The translations under genes were made by a program, and so were the position numbers. Below the pieces are notes generated by a model. The model was not told the origin of the DNA. It searched no databases and was given only the letters and a program-made list of their open reading frames with translations. Of a stretch of 64,000 bases of DNA, positions 45,104-55,250 are shown one piece after another (the first letter of the stretch is position 1; each line of letters opens with the position of its first letter). Origin of the DNA: Clostridium saccharobutylicum DSM 13864. GTDB taxonomy: Bacteria; Bacillota; Clostridia; Clostridiales; Clostridiaceae. The stretch spans positions 3,379,416 to 3,443,415 of the forward strand of contig NC_022571.1 in NCBI RefSeq assembly GCF_000473995.1. Direction: 5' to 3'.

Positions 45104-46609
45104 TTGAATAAAGATAAGGATAATTTTTTTAAAAATACCTTTTTACTAACAGCTTCAAACATAACTACTGGTATTCTTAGTTTTATATTTTCAATATATC
45201 TTTCTAAAATATTAGGTCCTGAAGGAATGGGACTTTATAATTTGGTAATGCCAATTTACAATTTATTCATATGTCTTATGGCTGCAGGTGTAGTTGCATC
45301 TATTTCTAAAATCGCTGCAATTTATACTCAAAAAGGTGAATATAATAATATAGCAAAGACTATTAAAGTTGTTGCTATATTTAATATATCTTGGGCACTT
45401 TTGATAGGAATTATTGTTTTTTTCAGCTCTTCATTTATTGGGACGTATGGAGTTAACGATACAAGAACAATAAAAGCTATTCGAGTTATATGTCCTGCTA
45501 TGGTATGTATTGCAATTTCAAACATATTTAAAGGATACTTTTATGGAACTTCTAAAATTATAGTTCCTGCTATTATTGATATCCTTGAAAAAGCCATGAG
45601 AGTAATAACTGTAAGCTTACTTATATTTCTAACTCAAGCCAAAACACTTGAGGGTATGGTAACATTAGCTACCGTAGCATTATGTATTGGAGAATTACAA
45701 AGTCTAATATGCTTATATATTTACTATAAATATTCTATAAATAAAATTCCACCATCCACTAAAAAGCCTGAAAGTGGATTTCAGCTTCTCTTTGATGTTA
45801 TAATCATATGCATACCACTATGTGTGAATGGATTTTTAACTAATATTTTAGGTACTCTTGCAACTTTACTCGTACCTAGACGTTTGATTATTGCAGGTTT
45901 CTCACATACTGAAGCTTTAAGTATAATCGGTAAATACAATGGAATGGCAATGACTTTAATAACGATTCCCTTAATAGTTGTATCTACTATAAATACATTA
46001 CTTATACCAGATCTTTCTCAAACTTTAAGTGAAGGAAAACAATATAAAGCTTCTCTTAGAATTCATAAAGTAATTAAATTAGCTTTTCTACTTGGAATAT
46101 CTACCACTATTATTTGCAATATAATTCCAAATTCTTTAGGAGAAATGTTTTATGGCCGAAATGACTTGGGACCCTACATTAGATTTGCTTCAATTCCAGC
46201 CCCTATTTTCTTTACTTCCTTAACTATGTTTGGAATATTGAATGGTTTAAATAGACAAGGGATAATATTAAGAAATTCTTTAATTGAAGCATTACTTGAG
46301 TTAGTATGTTTATACATTTTTACAGCTATACCTTCGATTAATATATTTGGATATAGCATTACAATGTTCATATGCTGTGGCATAGGTCTTATACTTAATA
46401 TACACGAAGTTAACAAACACATAGATATAAGTTTAAATATATCAAATATCATAATATATTTATTATTAGGATTTTTAACATTCTTAGTTCTAAATATATT
46501 ATCAAAGCATTTACTCATAAACACTCCACTGATAAATAATTTTGTAATTAGTGCACTAACCTTTTCATTATTCATGTATCTTGGCAAATTTGGTGAATCT
46601 GAAATCTAA
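45104..46609 (+). CDS. SpoVB/MurJ-like lipid flippase
   Basis: A 501-residue membrane protein of the MOP exporter superfamily with about fourteen helices. Starts TTG (NKDKDNFFKNTFLLTASNITTGILSFIFSI) eight bases after AAAGGAG. The pattern YLSKILGPEGMGLYNLVMPIYNLFICL is characteristic of the stage V sporulation protein B / polysaccharide flippase group. A family 2-like end (TTAAGGCACATTTAAAGG) overlaps the ribosome site. Probably exports a lipid-linked cell wall or spore cortex precursor. A second, oppositely oriented paralogue lies 230 bp away. Confidence 0.88.
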   Translation: MNKDKDNFFKNTFLLTASNITTGILSFIFSIYLSKILGPEGMGLYNLVMPIYNLFICLMAAGVVASISKIAAIYTQKGEYNNIAKTIKVVAIFNISWALLIGIIVFFSSSFIGTYGVNDTRTIKAIRVICPAMVCIAISNIFKGYFYGTSKIIVPAIIDILEKAMRVITVSLLIFLTQAKTLEGMVTLATVALCIGELQSLICLYIYYKYSINKIPPSTKKPESGFQLLFDVIIICIPLCVNGFLTNILGTLATLLVPRRLIIAGFSHTEALSIIGKYNGMAMTLITIPLIVVSTINTLLIPDLSQTLSEGKQYKASLRIHKVIKLAFLLGISTTIICNIIPNSLGEMFYGRNDLGPYIRFASIPAPIFFTSLTMFGILNGLNRQGIILRNSLIEALLELVCLYIFTAIPSINIFGYSITMFICCGIGLILNIHEVNKHIDISLNISNIIIYLLLGFLTFLVLNILSKHLLINTPLINNFVISALTFSLFMYLGKFGESEI

Positions 46610-46705
46610 TTTTATATTATTTTTTAATAACAAATATAATAAAAAGCTGTATAATAAATATTTAAAAATGATATTCTCACTTCCTTAATACGCTTTATAA
46701 TAAAC

Positions 46706-46760
46706 AAAAAATCATTTGCTACAGGCTTGTCTTTGATACCTTTAAAGCAAATGATTTTTT
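46706..46760. terminator. Bidirectional terminator between two flippase genes
   Basis: Perfect 15-bp stem AAAAAATCATTTGCT / AGCAAATGATTTTTT, 25-base loop, A and T runs included in the arms; placed between convergent genes. Confidence 0.8.
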
Positions 46761-46836
46761 AATTTTTAACGTTGTTAATATTGGTGTACTTGAAAATAAG
46801 TTTTTCCAAACACCTCTTTGTGCTATTTTATATGAT

Positions 46837-48444
46837 TTATTTTAATTTCCGCCTTAAAAATCTAGGTAATAAACTAATAATTTTAGGTGATATACTATTT
46901 ATATCAGCCTTTCTAAGTCCACCTAACATTATCATCAAATATAAATAAACAAATCCTCCTACTGAAATTATAATAAGTGTTGTTATTCCTTTTAATAATC
47001 CCCCACCATTTGTTATATTTATTAAAATTGAGGCTGGCTGTTTTAATAACCAAATTGCACCAGCCATTGCTGCTGATGAAATAAGCGGTTTTGTTATATT
47101 TCTTAACATCGGTATTTTTACTTTTAATGCCCTTTTAAGCTTTCTTTGGTTGAGTATAGCTGGAATTACAAACCATAAAAAATTACCTGCTACTACACCT
47201 AAAATATTTATATCTGGTATACCTACTAAAATATAATTAGCAATTATTTTAGCAACAATACCTATACAAAAGCTTCCAAGTACAAAATAAAGTTTATTCA
47301 TACTTTGTAATATTATAGTTTGTATTTGTACAAATGCCATAAGAATCAATACGACTGAACCAATTACCATTAATCCATATCCTTGATCAGTTCCATATAA
47401 CAATGCAAATACTTCTTGACCTAAACATGAAAGCCCTATTGCTGCTGGTATTGTTATTATAAATGTTATTCTAAAAGCGAAATTAGTTTTTCTTCTTATT
47501 TCCTTCTTATCTTTTATAGCCATTGCTGCCGCAACTGCTGGTAATACAGTTGTTCCAAGTGCTGTTACAATTATAAGTGGAACAGATAAGAGAGTTTTAT
47601 ATCTTCCTAGTAATCCATACAGAACTTGAGCTTCCTGCAAAGTAAACCCAGCTGCTGCAAGTCTACTATTTACATTTACCATATCCACAAGGCTTCCAAA
47701 GTTTTGAAGACCAGAACTTAGTGTAATTGGCAATCCATATTTTATTAATTTCTTTATTATGTGTTTAGTATTTACTTGCTTTGTATTTCCTTGAGCTTCA
47801 ATAGCATCCTCTTCATAGTTTTTCTTTTGATATATATATATCATATATAAAAAAGCTACAAAAGCTCCTACTGAAGTTCCAATTGTACCTCCAGCACTAC
47901 CATATTCAACACTTATTTTTACTAATAAAAATGCACATACCAAGCTTATTACTATATTTATAATCTGCTCTAATACTTGAGATATTGCAATTGCAGTCAT
48001 GCTATTTCTTCCCTGGAAATATCCTCTATATGATGATAATAGCGATGTAACAAATATACTTGGTGCCAACATTAAAATACCATAAGATGCTGCTGGATTC
48101 TTAATCGCATCACCAATAGGAAATGCAAATATCATTAAAAATATAGATAATATTCCACCAACTATGCATAAAATATTTCTGGCTATTTTAAGTGTTCTTA
48201 CTGCATCATCTGGTTTACCAAGTGCTATAAGTTCTGCAACAACCTTTGCAATTGCTGGTTGAGTTCCTAAATTAGTTACCGCATATACAAATAAAAATAC
48301 TTCATAGCAATTTTGATATATTCCATATCCATCTATACCTATTATTCTTTGAAGAAGTGGAATATAAAAGACAGATATTACTTTCGTTAAAATTCCTGCT
48401 ATCGAAAGAATTAAAAAGCCCTTATTGGCTGATCTCTCTTCCAT
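46837..48444 (-). CDS. YtgP/SpoVB-type flippase
   Basis: A 535-residue MOP-superfamily membrane protein, closer to YtgP/MurJ-type lipid II flippases of Firmicutes: KGFLILSIAGILTKVISVFYIPLLQRIIGIDGYGIYQNCYEVF at the start, about fourteen helices, and long C-terminal loops. TTTACCTCC region before ATG 48444 gives an AGGAGG site. Starts 9 bp after the pseudouridine synthase stop, so the two are cotranscribed. Differs clearly from the neighbouring 45104-46609 paralogue, so it is not a recent tandem duplicate. Confidence 0.9.
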   Translation of the reverse strand: MEERSANKGFLILSIAGILTKVISVFYIPLLQRIIGIDGYGIYQNCYEVFLFVYAVTNLGTQPAIAKVVAELIALGKPDDAVRTLKIARNILCIVGGILSIFLMIFAFPIGDAIKNPAASYGILMLAPSIFVTSLLSSYRGYFQGRNSMTAIAISQVLEQIINIVISLVCAFLLVKISVEYGSAGGTIGTSVGAFVAFLYMIYIYQKKNYEEDAIEAQGNTKQVNTKHIIKKLIKYGLPITLSSGLQNFGSLVDMVNVNSRLAAAGFTLQEAQVLYGLLGRYKTLLSVPLIIVTALGTTVLPAVAAAMAIKDKKEIRRKTNFAFRITFIITIPAAIGLSCLGQEVFALLYGTDQGYGLMVIGSVVLILMAFVQIQTIILQSMNKLYFVLGSFCIGIVAKIIANYILVGIPDINILGVVAGNFLWFVIPAILNQRKLKRALKVKIPMLRNITKPLISSAAMAGAIWLLKQPASILINITNGGGLLKGITTLIIISVGGFVYLYLMIMLGGLRKADINSISPKIISLLPRFLRRKLK

Positions 48445-48453
48445 ATTTACCTC

Positions 48454-49428
48454 CTATCTAAGTGAAAACTTAAATACATCTTGTTTTATTTTTTTGAACA
48501 TTGGAGGTAAAGCTACTGCTATAGTTTTATTTGTTAAATATTCTAGTTTACCATTAATTCTTCTGAAATTTAATTTATACGCATATAAATATTGATAGTT
48601 TAAACCATACTTATTCTCAAAAAATGAATTTAATTGTTTATCACCATATTTATTATCACCAATTATAGGATTTCCTAAATGTGATAAATGAGCTCTTATT
48701 TGATGGCTTCTGCCAGTAATTAAATTTATGTCTATAAGGGAATATGCTCCATTACTTTCTACAGTTGTTATTTTCATTGCTATTTTTTTAGCATTATCAA
48801 CTGGAGTGTCATATATCTTTGATACATTGTTATTAGGATTCTTTAAGATGTATGCTTCATAAAGTCCATCTTTTATTTTCCCCTTTGCTAGAGTATAGTA
48901 ATATTTTCTAATTTCATCTTCTCTAATAGCTTCATTTATACATTTTAATCCATCAAAACTTTTTCCAAAAATGACCATTCCGCATGTATTTCTATCTAAT
49001 CTATTACATGCTGCTGGAGTAAATGTTAATTCATTTTCTGGTACATAATCACCCTTATCATTTAAATATGAAAGAACATAATCTGTAAGTGTTGGTTCTT
49101 CACTTTCATTACTATCTGAATGAACTAATATATCAGGCCATTTTTCAACAATTAACATATTCTCATCTTCATAAGCGATTTTCATTCCTTTAGGATCAAC
49201 CTTTATGAATTTTTTCGTCTTATCTTCTTTTTTACTTTGTATGTATTTAATTTCTACTATGTCTCCTTCTTCTAAGAAGTACTTTTCATTTTGCTTTTTA
49301 CCATTAACTCTTATATCCTTTTTTCTTAGCGCTTTAAATATAGCACTTAATGGTACATCCTTTAATAACTTTCTTAAGAATTTATCTAATCTCTGACCCG
49401 CTTCATTTGGACCTATTTCTATTTTCAA
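48454..49428 (-). CDS. RluA-family pseudouridine synthase
   Basis: A 324-residue RNA pseudouridine synthase of the RluC/RluD type. N-terminal S4 RNA-binding domain (GQRLDKFLRKLLKDVPLSAIFKALRKKDIRVNG), catalytic motif NRLDRNTCGMVIFGKS near residue 155 (the Asp is the catalytic base; HRLDxxTSG in most members), and LITGRSHQIRAHLSHLGNPIIGDNKYG near residue 235. I choose TTG 49428 with GGAGGG six bases upstream; the ORF is open to an ATG five codons earlier inside that site. rRNA target not determinable. Confidence 0.92.
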   Translation of the reverse strand: MKIEIGPNEAGQRLDKFLRKLLKDVPLSAIFKALRKKDIRVNGKKQNEKYFLEEGDIVEIKYIQSKKEDKTKKFIKVDPKGMKIAYEDENMLIVEKWPDILVHSDSNESEEPTLTDYVLSYLNDKGDYVPENELTFTPAACNRLDRNTCGMVIFGKSFDGLKCINEAIREDEIRKYYYTLAKGKIKDGLYEAYILKNPNNNVSKIYDTPVDNAKKIAMKITTVESNGAYSLIDINLITGRSHQIRAHLSHLGNPIIGDNKYGDKQLNSFFENKYGLNYQYLYAYKLNFRRINGKLEYLTNKTIAVALPPMFKKIKQDVFKFSLR

Positions 49429-49460
49429 ATATAATCCCTCCATTTTTAACTTAAAAGTCT

Positions 49461-49620
49461 TTAGGTACCTTCAAAAAATAACATTCAATCTGCCATACCC
49501 ATTTTCTCATGCGTCGTTAACAGATTCCACTAATAGCATGCTATGCAACAACTACACTTCATTGCCCGATGAAAAATAATCATGACATTTTGGACTTGTT
49601 ATTTTCTTTCATGTTCCTTA
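49461..49620. repeat. Family 2 palindromic element, copy 4
   Basis: Ends TTAGGTACCTTCAAAAAATA and TTATTTTCTTTCATGTTCCTTA. The right arm GAAAAATAATCATGACATTT is nearly identical to the arm of copy 2. The following 49621-49806 contains a weaker AACAAGTC / CTTGTTATT pair and no gene. Confidence 0.7.
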
Positions 49621-49806
49621 TGTAAAATACAAAAATCTAACGTATGCAATTACATTCACACTCTTAGCATTATCTAGTTTTTTTGCCATATTGTCAATCA
49701 CATTATTGCAACTTTTGTTTAATCATCTATATCACTAAGTAAAATAACAAGTCAGAGAGCTTCATAAATTCCGCCATACTTCCTTGTTATTCTTTCAAAA
49801 TATAAT

Positions 49807-50988
49807 TTACTTAATTAAATAGTTAAATGCAGCATCAGCTTGAATTGCTACTCCAATTGGAAGACAATCTTCATCTATGTTAAATAAATTACTATGTGCA
49901 GGTTCTGTTGTCTTCTTTTCTTTATTGCCTGAACCTAAGAAATAAAATGCACTTGGTCTTTCATTTGCAAAATATGCAAAACTTTCTACTCCCATTTTAG
50001 GAGCTCTTTGTTCTAAGACATTTTCTTTTCCTAAAACTAAACTTGCACTTTCAGTTATTAAATCTACATTTTCATCATTATTATAAAGACAAGGATAACT
50101 TTCATCTACCTTTATCTCTGCCTTTGCTCTCGACATTGTAGCTATTCCATTTACGATTTCATTTAATCTTTGTATTGCAAATGCTCTATCTTCCTTTGTC
50201 ATAGTTCTTATCATTCCACTTAAAGTAGCTTCTCCTGGAATAATGTTTTGGGCTGTTCCTGCATGTAAAGTTCCTACAGTTATAACTGCTGGATTAACTG
50301 GTGCTATCTCCCTGCTTACCACTGTTTGTAATGCTATTACAATATGACTTGCAATAACAACTGGATCAACGGTAGTATGTGGTGATGCTCCATGTCCGCC
50401 TTGGCCTGTTATTTTTATGCTAAATGGATTTGAAGCCGCATTAACTACTCCCTTTTTAATTTTTATAGTTCCACATTCTGTTTCTTCATCAACATGAAGA
50501 CCAAGTACACAATCAACACGTGGATTTTCTAATACGCCCTGTGTTATCATGTCTGGTGCCCCTCCTGTGGTTTCTTCTGCTGGTTCAAATAATAATTTTA
50601 CTGTTCCTGAAAACTCATTCTTGTGCTCATTTAATAACTTTGCTGCTCCCATTAATATTGTTGTATGTGCATCATGACCACAAGCATGCATCTTTCCATC
50701 TACTTTTGATTTAAATTCACATGTTTTCATATCTTGAATAGGAAGAGCATCTATATCTCCCCTCAATGCTATAGTTTTATTTTTACCTTCTTTTGTTCCT
50801 TTTATAATTCCACATACTCCAGTCTTTGCAACTTCAATATAAGGAATATCATTAGCACTCAAAAAATCCTTAATTACTTTAGATGTTCTATATTCTTCAA
50901 ATCCTGTTTCTGGATGTTCATGTAAATCTCGTCTTATCTCTACTAATTCTTCTTTTATATTATTAGCTTCTTTCCTAAAATCTATCAT
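49807..50988 (-). CDS. M20-family amidohydrolase/peptidase
   Basis: A 393-residue zinc amidohydrolase of peptidase family M20D (N-acyl-amino acid / hippurate hydrolase type). Seen: LHEHPETGFEEYRTS near the N-terminus, ALRGDIDALPI, KMHACGHDAHTTILMGAA near residue 105 with metal-binding Cys/His, PAEETTGGAPDMI with the catalytic Glu pair, and the dimerisation-domain motif GQGGHGASPH. RBS GGAGGAG before ATG 50988. Likely cleaves an N-acyl group from amino acids or an amide from dipeptides; exact substrate unknown. Confidence 0.92.
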   Translation of the reverse strand: MIDFRKEANNIKEELVEIRRDLHEHPETGFEEYRTSKVIKDFLSANDIPYIEVAKTGVCGIIKGTKEGKNKTIALRGDIDALPIQDMKTCEFKSKVDGKMHACGHDAHTTILMGAAKLLNEHKNEFSGTVKLLFEPAEETTGGAPDMITQGVLENPRVDCVLGLHVDEETECGTIKIKKGVVNAASNPFSIKITGQGGHGASPHTTVDPVVIASHIVIALQTVVSREIAPVNPAVITVGTLHAGTAQNIIPGEATLSGMIRTMTKEDRAFAIQRLNEIVNGIATMSRAKAEIKVDESYPCLYNNDENVDLITESASLVLGKENVLEQRAPKMGVESFAYFANERPSAFYFLGSGNKEKKTTEPAHSNLFNIDEDCLPIGVAIQADAAFNYLIK

Positions 50989-51055
50989 TCTTTCTCCTCC
51001 ACATTTAAAATTAATTATGTAATAAAATATACTCGTATGTTATTTTTATTGTACC

Positions 51056-53152
51056 TTAATTAGTCCAAAAAACTTCTATCTTATCACCATCTTTTATGTT
51101 TGCTGTATATGATGCTTTTTCTCCATTTAGAATTAAATTTATTATTCCTTTTGGTATTGTTAAATCAAAATCTATATAGTTAAATACATCTACAATCACA
51201 TATTGAGATTTTCCACTAAGCACATAACTTTTTCCATTTATATCAACTGTTATACTTGCATTTTCATCACTTCTAACTACAGGATTAATTTTTTCTTCAG
51301 TAAATTCTTCTATATTATTATCTTTTATATAATTTTGATCAACATTTTTTTCTGCTTGCTCTTCTAATATCTCTTTTTCAACTGTATTAGTTGTTCCAAC
51401 TTCATCTTCTGTTATTTCTTTAACTTCTCTAGTAATTCTTTCTCCTTCTGAAATTTCGTAATCATCCTCTAACATAAATCCATCTTTAATTAGATTCACG
51501 TTGTCTTTCAATACATATTTCTTTAACTGTGCACACTTACATGGTAAAAATACTTCAATTTGATCTCCATTTTTAATTATATAATCTAAATCTACAATCT
51601 CTCCATTAGCGCAAGTTATTGGATCAATATTTATTATTTCATCATCTATATAAATAGAAATTGAATTTATATTTACGATATGATCTGATAATTTTGGTGC
51701 TGCATCATTACCATTTTGAGCATATTCTAAAATTATATTATCATTTGCTGTAACTTCTGTTTCAAGTGCACCTTCTTCATTATTAATTGTAATTTTAGCA
51801 TTAACTCCATATTCTCCAAAAACAATTCTCTTACATCCATTATAAGTAAATCTGACACTTTTTCCATTTTTACTAATAAGAAGAGATGGATTTATTCCTG
51901 CTTGAAGTAAAACGTCCATGATTGTATGTTTATGTGAATTAAATAAACTTATTGGTTCATTATTTAATATTACATCTATAAAATCATTTCCCAAACTTCT
52001 TATAGCAATCAAAGCTATTCCAAGAACAGTTACCCCTGCTGATCCCAGTTCATTATCTGAAACACACTCTGTTATAGCTTTTCTATCTTTTACTGCTATT
52101 CTTTGAGGTGGTAAATTTAAGTTATTAGCAACTTCCTCCAATATACCTGGTGTATGAGCTCCACCTCCAACTAAAAACACAGCACTAGGAGATTTATTAC
52201 CATTTAACTCTAAAACTTTTTTAGAAATTTCTTCTGCACTCTTTTTTACAATATTATTTATTAACTTAAATACATTCTCTGCTAACACTGTATTTTCTAT
52301 ACCTAATACATCCACATATGTAATTTCTTTTTCAGTGTTTATTGACCTTTTTATTTTTTCAGCAGTATTAAAATCAACTAAATATTCTTGAACAATAGTT
52401 TCTGTAACTTCATCTCCAGCCATTGGCACCATTCCATAAGCTGAAATACTTTCATTAGAACTTATTGCTATATCCGAAGTTCCTGCCCCTATATCTACCA
52501 GCGCTATATTTAATAATCTCAAATTCTTAGGCACAGCTGCTTCCATTGCTGCTATTGGTTCCAGTGTTAAATTAACAACCTTTAAATTTACTTTGTTCAT
52601 TACTGAATAAAGTGAATCAACTACAGATCTTGGTAAAAATGTTGAAATTACTTCTGCTCCAATATTATCACCCTTATGTCCAATTAAGTTAGATATCAAA
52701 TATCCATTTAGATAAAAACTTTTAACTGAATACCCTACACAATATAGTTTTCCTTCAGTTGTATTATTAACTTCTTCTTCTGCTTTCTTAACTGCACTTA
52801 ATTCAAGGCTTCTTACAATTTCCTTATTTACTTCTTCATCCTCATTTAGCTCAATATCTGCTCTTGCATTCACTGTTCTTAAAAATCTACCGGCTGCTGC
52901 AATAGATACTTCATTTAATTGTATTCCAATTTCATCTTCAATAGCTGCTTTAACTTTTCCAACTACAGAAGCAACTAAATTTATATCATGAATTTGCCCA
53001 TCCACCATAGCTCTTTCTTCATGCTCTAAATATTTTTCACATACTACTTGAAACTTTTTATCTTTTATTATACCTACTGTTCCAATTATAGATCTAGTTC
53101 CTATATCTAATGAAAAAATTATATCTTTTTGATTAAATCTCTTTAATTCCAT
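51056..53152 (-). CDS. FtsA-like actin-fold protein
   Basis: A 698-residue protein whose first 400 residues have the FtsA/PilM actin-type ATPase fold: IIFSLDIGTRSIIGTVG (phosphate 1), SSHS... 1C-like insertion region, LLNIALVDIGAGTSDIAISS (phosphate 2) near residue 215, and FLVGGGAHTPGILEEVA (adenosine motif) near residue 325. The C-terminal 300 residues are extra and contain three similar beta-grasp-like units (IVDLDYIIKNGDQIEVFLPC; YIDFDLTIPKG...DGDKIEVFW). It is not the division FtsA of a dcw cluster; a role in cell shape or envelope assembly is a guess. Confidence 0.82.
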   Translation of the reverse strand: MELKRFNQKDIIFSLDIGTRSIIGTVGIIKDKKFQVVCEKYLEHEERAMVDGQIHDINLVASVVGKVKAAIEDEIGIQLNEVSIAAAGRFLRTVNARADIELNEDEEVNKEIVRSLELSAVKKAEEEVNNTTEGKLYCVGYSVKSFYLNGYLISNLIGHKGDNIGAEVISTFLPRSVVDSLYSVMNKVNLKVVNLTLEPIAAMEAAVPKNLRLLNIALVDIGAGTSDIAISSNESISAYGMVPMAGDEVTETIVQEYLVDFNTAEKIKRSINTEKEITYVDVLGIENTVLAENVFKLINNIVKKSAEEISKKVLELNGNKSPSAVFLVGGGAHTPGILEEVANNLNLPPQRIAVKDRKAITECVSDNELGSAGVTVLGIALIAIRSLGNDFIDVILNNEPISLFNSHKHTIMDVLLQAGINPSLLISKNGKSVRFTYNGCKRIVFGEYGVNAKITINNEEGALETEVTANDNIILEYAQNGNDAAPKLSDHIVNINSISIYIDDEIINIDPITCANGEIVDLDYIIKNGDQIEVFLPCKCAQLKKYVLKDNVNLIKDGFMLEDDYEISEGERITREVKEITEDEVGTTNTVEKEILEEQAEKNVDQNYIKDNNIEEFTEEKINPVVRSDENASITVDINGKSYVLSGKSQYVIVDVFNYIDFDLTIPKGIINLILNGEKASYTANIKDGDKIEVFWTN

Positions 53153-53197
53153 ATAAACACAACCTTTATTGCATATTTCAACATATTATTTGCCATA

Positions 53198-53309
53198 TAA
53201 GGCACATTCTAATTGACCTAATAGGCCCACAATGAGGACAATTTTCCTCATTACCTGATAAAAAATATTCCTGACAACTTTGGACTTGTTATTTTTTTCA
53301 TGTGCCTAA
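53198..53309. repeat. Family 2 palindromic element, copy 5
   Basis: TAAGGCACATTCTAATTGAC at one end and TTATTTTTTTCATGTGCCTA at the other, with ATGAGGACAATTTTCCTCAT inside. Upstream of the FtsA-like gene. Confidence 0.7.
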
Positions 53310-53451
53310 ATCTACTATAAATTATATATTATAAGCTAATTTGATACAATGATTTGAAGAATTTGTTTTAAATATAATTTATAGATATCCAAATCAAAAA
53401 TTATATTTATGTGGTAACTCACCGAAATCATGTATAAGTTGCGTTCTTAAA

Positions 53452-55141
53452 GAAGCCACTGAAAAACTATCGTTTTTTAGTAGAAACTTTTAAAATATTC
53501 AAAAATAGTATTAACAAAATTCAAATTGATTTTATTAATACTATTTTTTGAGTATTTTAGTTATTTAGGGGGCTTATTTTCCCCCAATTAGTTTTATTAT
53601 TCTTTTCAAATTGACAGCAAATATTGCGACGGCACCTTGCAATTGCATGCCAACTAGACCTGAAGATGATGCAACATCATACCCATGTCTGTGTTTTAAC
53701 TCACTATTCTTTGCTTCGATTTTATAGCGTTCTTTAGATTTTTCTTTAAAGTATTCACTTTTTTCAAAATCCATCTGTGCTTTATGTACATCACTTTTTA
53801 TTGTTACGGTATAAGTTTTGCTTTTTGAGCCCTCTTTATAGCATCCTTCCTTGTAAGAGCAATATTTACATTTATCTATATCAAAATAATATGAAACAGC
53901 TTTATTTAAGTTTTTATTTTTTCTAATTTGATTTACTTTACGAAAGGCCATGTGGCCAGCTTTACACACATACATTCCAGCATCTTTATTAAATTCAAAC
54001 TCATCTTCTTTTCTTCTATGTCCCTGCGTTACAGCAGTGTTAAGCTTTGAAACAAGTTGTATACCATTCTCATTTGCAAATTCAATATTTCCCTTTTCAG
54101 AATATGCAGCATCTCCAATAATAGTATCAATTTTAAAACCTGAGTCCATAGTTTTATTTATTAGTGCCTTTAATTCTTTTCCATCGCTTTTTTCACCAGT
54201 TGTTATAGCTGCAGCAGTAATAATTCTTTCTTCGCTCATTGCTATATGTGTTTTATATCCAAAAAATGATGAGTCTGCTGTTTTATGCCCTATTTTAGCA
54301 TCCGCATCGGACGAAATATTAAGACGCTCAATATCATCATCTAAAGTTTCAGACAGTAAATTTAATTTTTCTTTAACCTTTGGAAATGAAGCCAAAAGTT
54401 CATTGCTTTCTATTGCTTTAATTAATTTTTGGCAATAAACAATTTCTTCTTCTAATTTATCAACTGTGTTTTTTACTGGAAATATATCTTTCATTGTCTC
54501 ATCTATTTCATAAACTGATTTTCTTAACTTTTTAGAACGTTCTTGTAATATTTCGCGAGGTGATTTTTGATTATAACGAGCCTTAGTATGCGTAGCGTCA
54601 ACAATAACTGATTTTGATTTTATGATTCCTTTTTCTAATGCAACTGTTACAGTTTTATTTATTAACATGTCTAAAAGATTTAGGTCTTTTAGTCTAAGCT
54701 TACGGAACTTTGTTAATGAGCTTGCATCAATAACATCATCTTCAGGTGCCATATCAAGAAAATATTTGAATGACATATCATATTTAGAGCGCTCAACAAT
54801 ATCTATATCTGATAAATCAAATATAGTTTTTAACAAAAGATATTTAAACATACGTGTCGGAGCGATAGCATTTCTTCCATTATCTAAACAATACTTGTCC
54901 AAAAGTTCGTCATAAATAAATGAAAAATCAATTAATTCATTTATTTTTCTTAATAAATTATCATTAGGAACTACTATGTCATATATACCTGAATACGGAC
55001 TTAAAATCATAGTTTGTTGTTGCTTAATCAATAAAAACACCTACTTACATTTAATACTATAATTATATCATAAAAGCCATGAAATATTAGTAGCAACATT
55101 TCATGGCTAATTCATAATAAAAGGACTTTTTCAGTGGCTTC
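53452..55141 (-). mobile_element. IS1182-family insertion sequence, complete
   Basis: A 1690-bp element with perfect 15-bp terminal inverted repeats GAAGCCACTGAAAAA (53452-53466) and complement (55127-55141), flanked by 9-bp direct repeats GTTCTTAAA (53443-53451 and 55142-55150). Inside are one transposase gene, a 30-bp-arm hairpin at about 53490-53560 (AAAATAGTATTAACAAAAT pairing back) after its stop, and a hairpin AGCCATGAAAT / ATTTCATGGCT (55075-55108) near the right end that would block outside transcription. Confidence 0.9.
53574..55031 (-). CDS. IS1182-family transposase
   Basis: About 485 residues. The N-terminal DUF772 helix bundle (LRKINELIDFSFIYDELLDKYC ... NAIAPTRMFKYLLLK) is followed by the DDE core: VIVDATHTKARY (first Asp), TIIGDAAYSEKGN (second Asp) and RYKIEAKNSELKHRHGYD (Glu region). 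A cysteine-rich zinc-finger-like insert CKYCSYKEGCYKEGSK lies between the second Asp and the Glu. Likely start TTG 55031 (IKQQQTMILSPYS) six bases after AGGTG. The frame is intact. Confidence 0.92.
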   Translation of the reverse strand: MIKQQQTMILSPYSGIYDIVVPNDNLLRKINELIDFSFIYDELLDKYCLDNGRNAIAPTRMFKYLLLKTIFDLSDIDIVERSKYDMSFKYFLDMAPEDDVIDASSLTKFRKLRLKDLNLLDMLINKTVTVALEKGIIKSKSVIVDATHTKARYNQKSPREILQERSKKLRKSVYEIDETMKDIFPVKNTVDKLEEEIVYCQKLIKAIESNELLASFPKVKEKLNLLSETLDDDIERLNISSDADAKIGHKTADSSFFGYKTHIAMSEERIITAAAITTGEKSDGKELKALINKTMDSGFKIDTIIGDAAYSEKGNIEFANENGIQLVSKLNTAVTQGHRRKEDEFEFNKDAGMYVCKAGHMAFRKVNQIRKNKNLNKAVSYYFDIDKCKYCSYKEGCYKEGSKSKTYTVTIKSDVHKAQMDFEKSEYFKEKSKERYKIEAKNSELKHRHGYDVASSSGLVGMQLQGAVAIFAVNLKRIIKLIGGK

Positions 55142-55250
55142 GTTCTTAAATTAGATATCTATATATTCTAAACCAGAAAGAAATGGTGCTCTTTCGCTTA
55201 GTTATAAATAAGTATAAATTGTAATTTGCAATTAGAATATATATTTTTTA

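Larger units (their letters stand above)
53382..55230. repeat. Probable family 1 element split by the IS1182-family element
   Basis: Left of the IS: TAGATATCCAAATC ... ATTTATGTGGTAACTCACCG, a family 1 end. Right of the IS: CTAAACCAGAAAGAAATGGT and CTCTTTCGCTTAG, resembling family 1 inner sequence. The two parts do not pair as cleanly as in copy 3, so this could also be two separate remnants. Confidence 0.45.

Noticed and set aside
46174..46587. 137-codon minus-strand frame in the flippase gene
   Set aside because: Antisense to a clear membrane protein gene; composition explained by the other strand.
53950..54438. 162-codon plus-strand frame in the IS1182 element
   Set aside because: Antisense to the transposase gene; the transposase strand has all the catalytic motifs.
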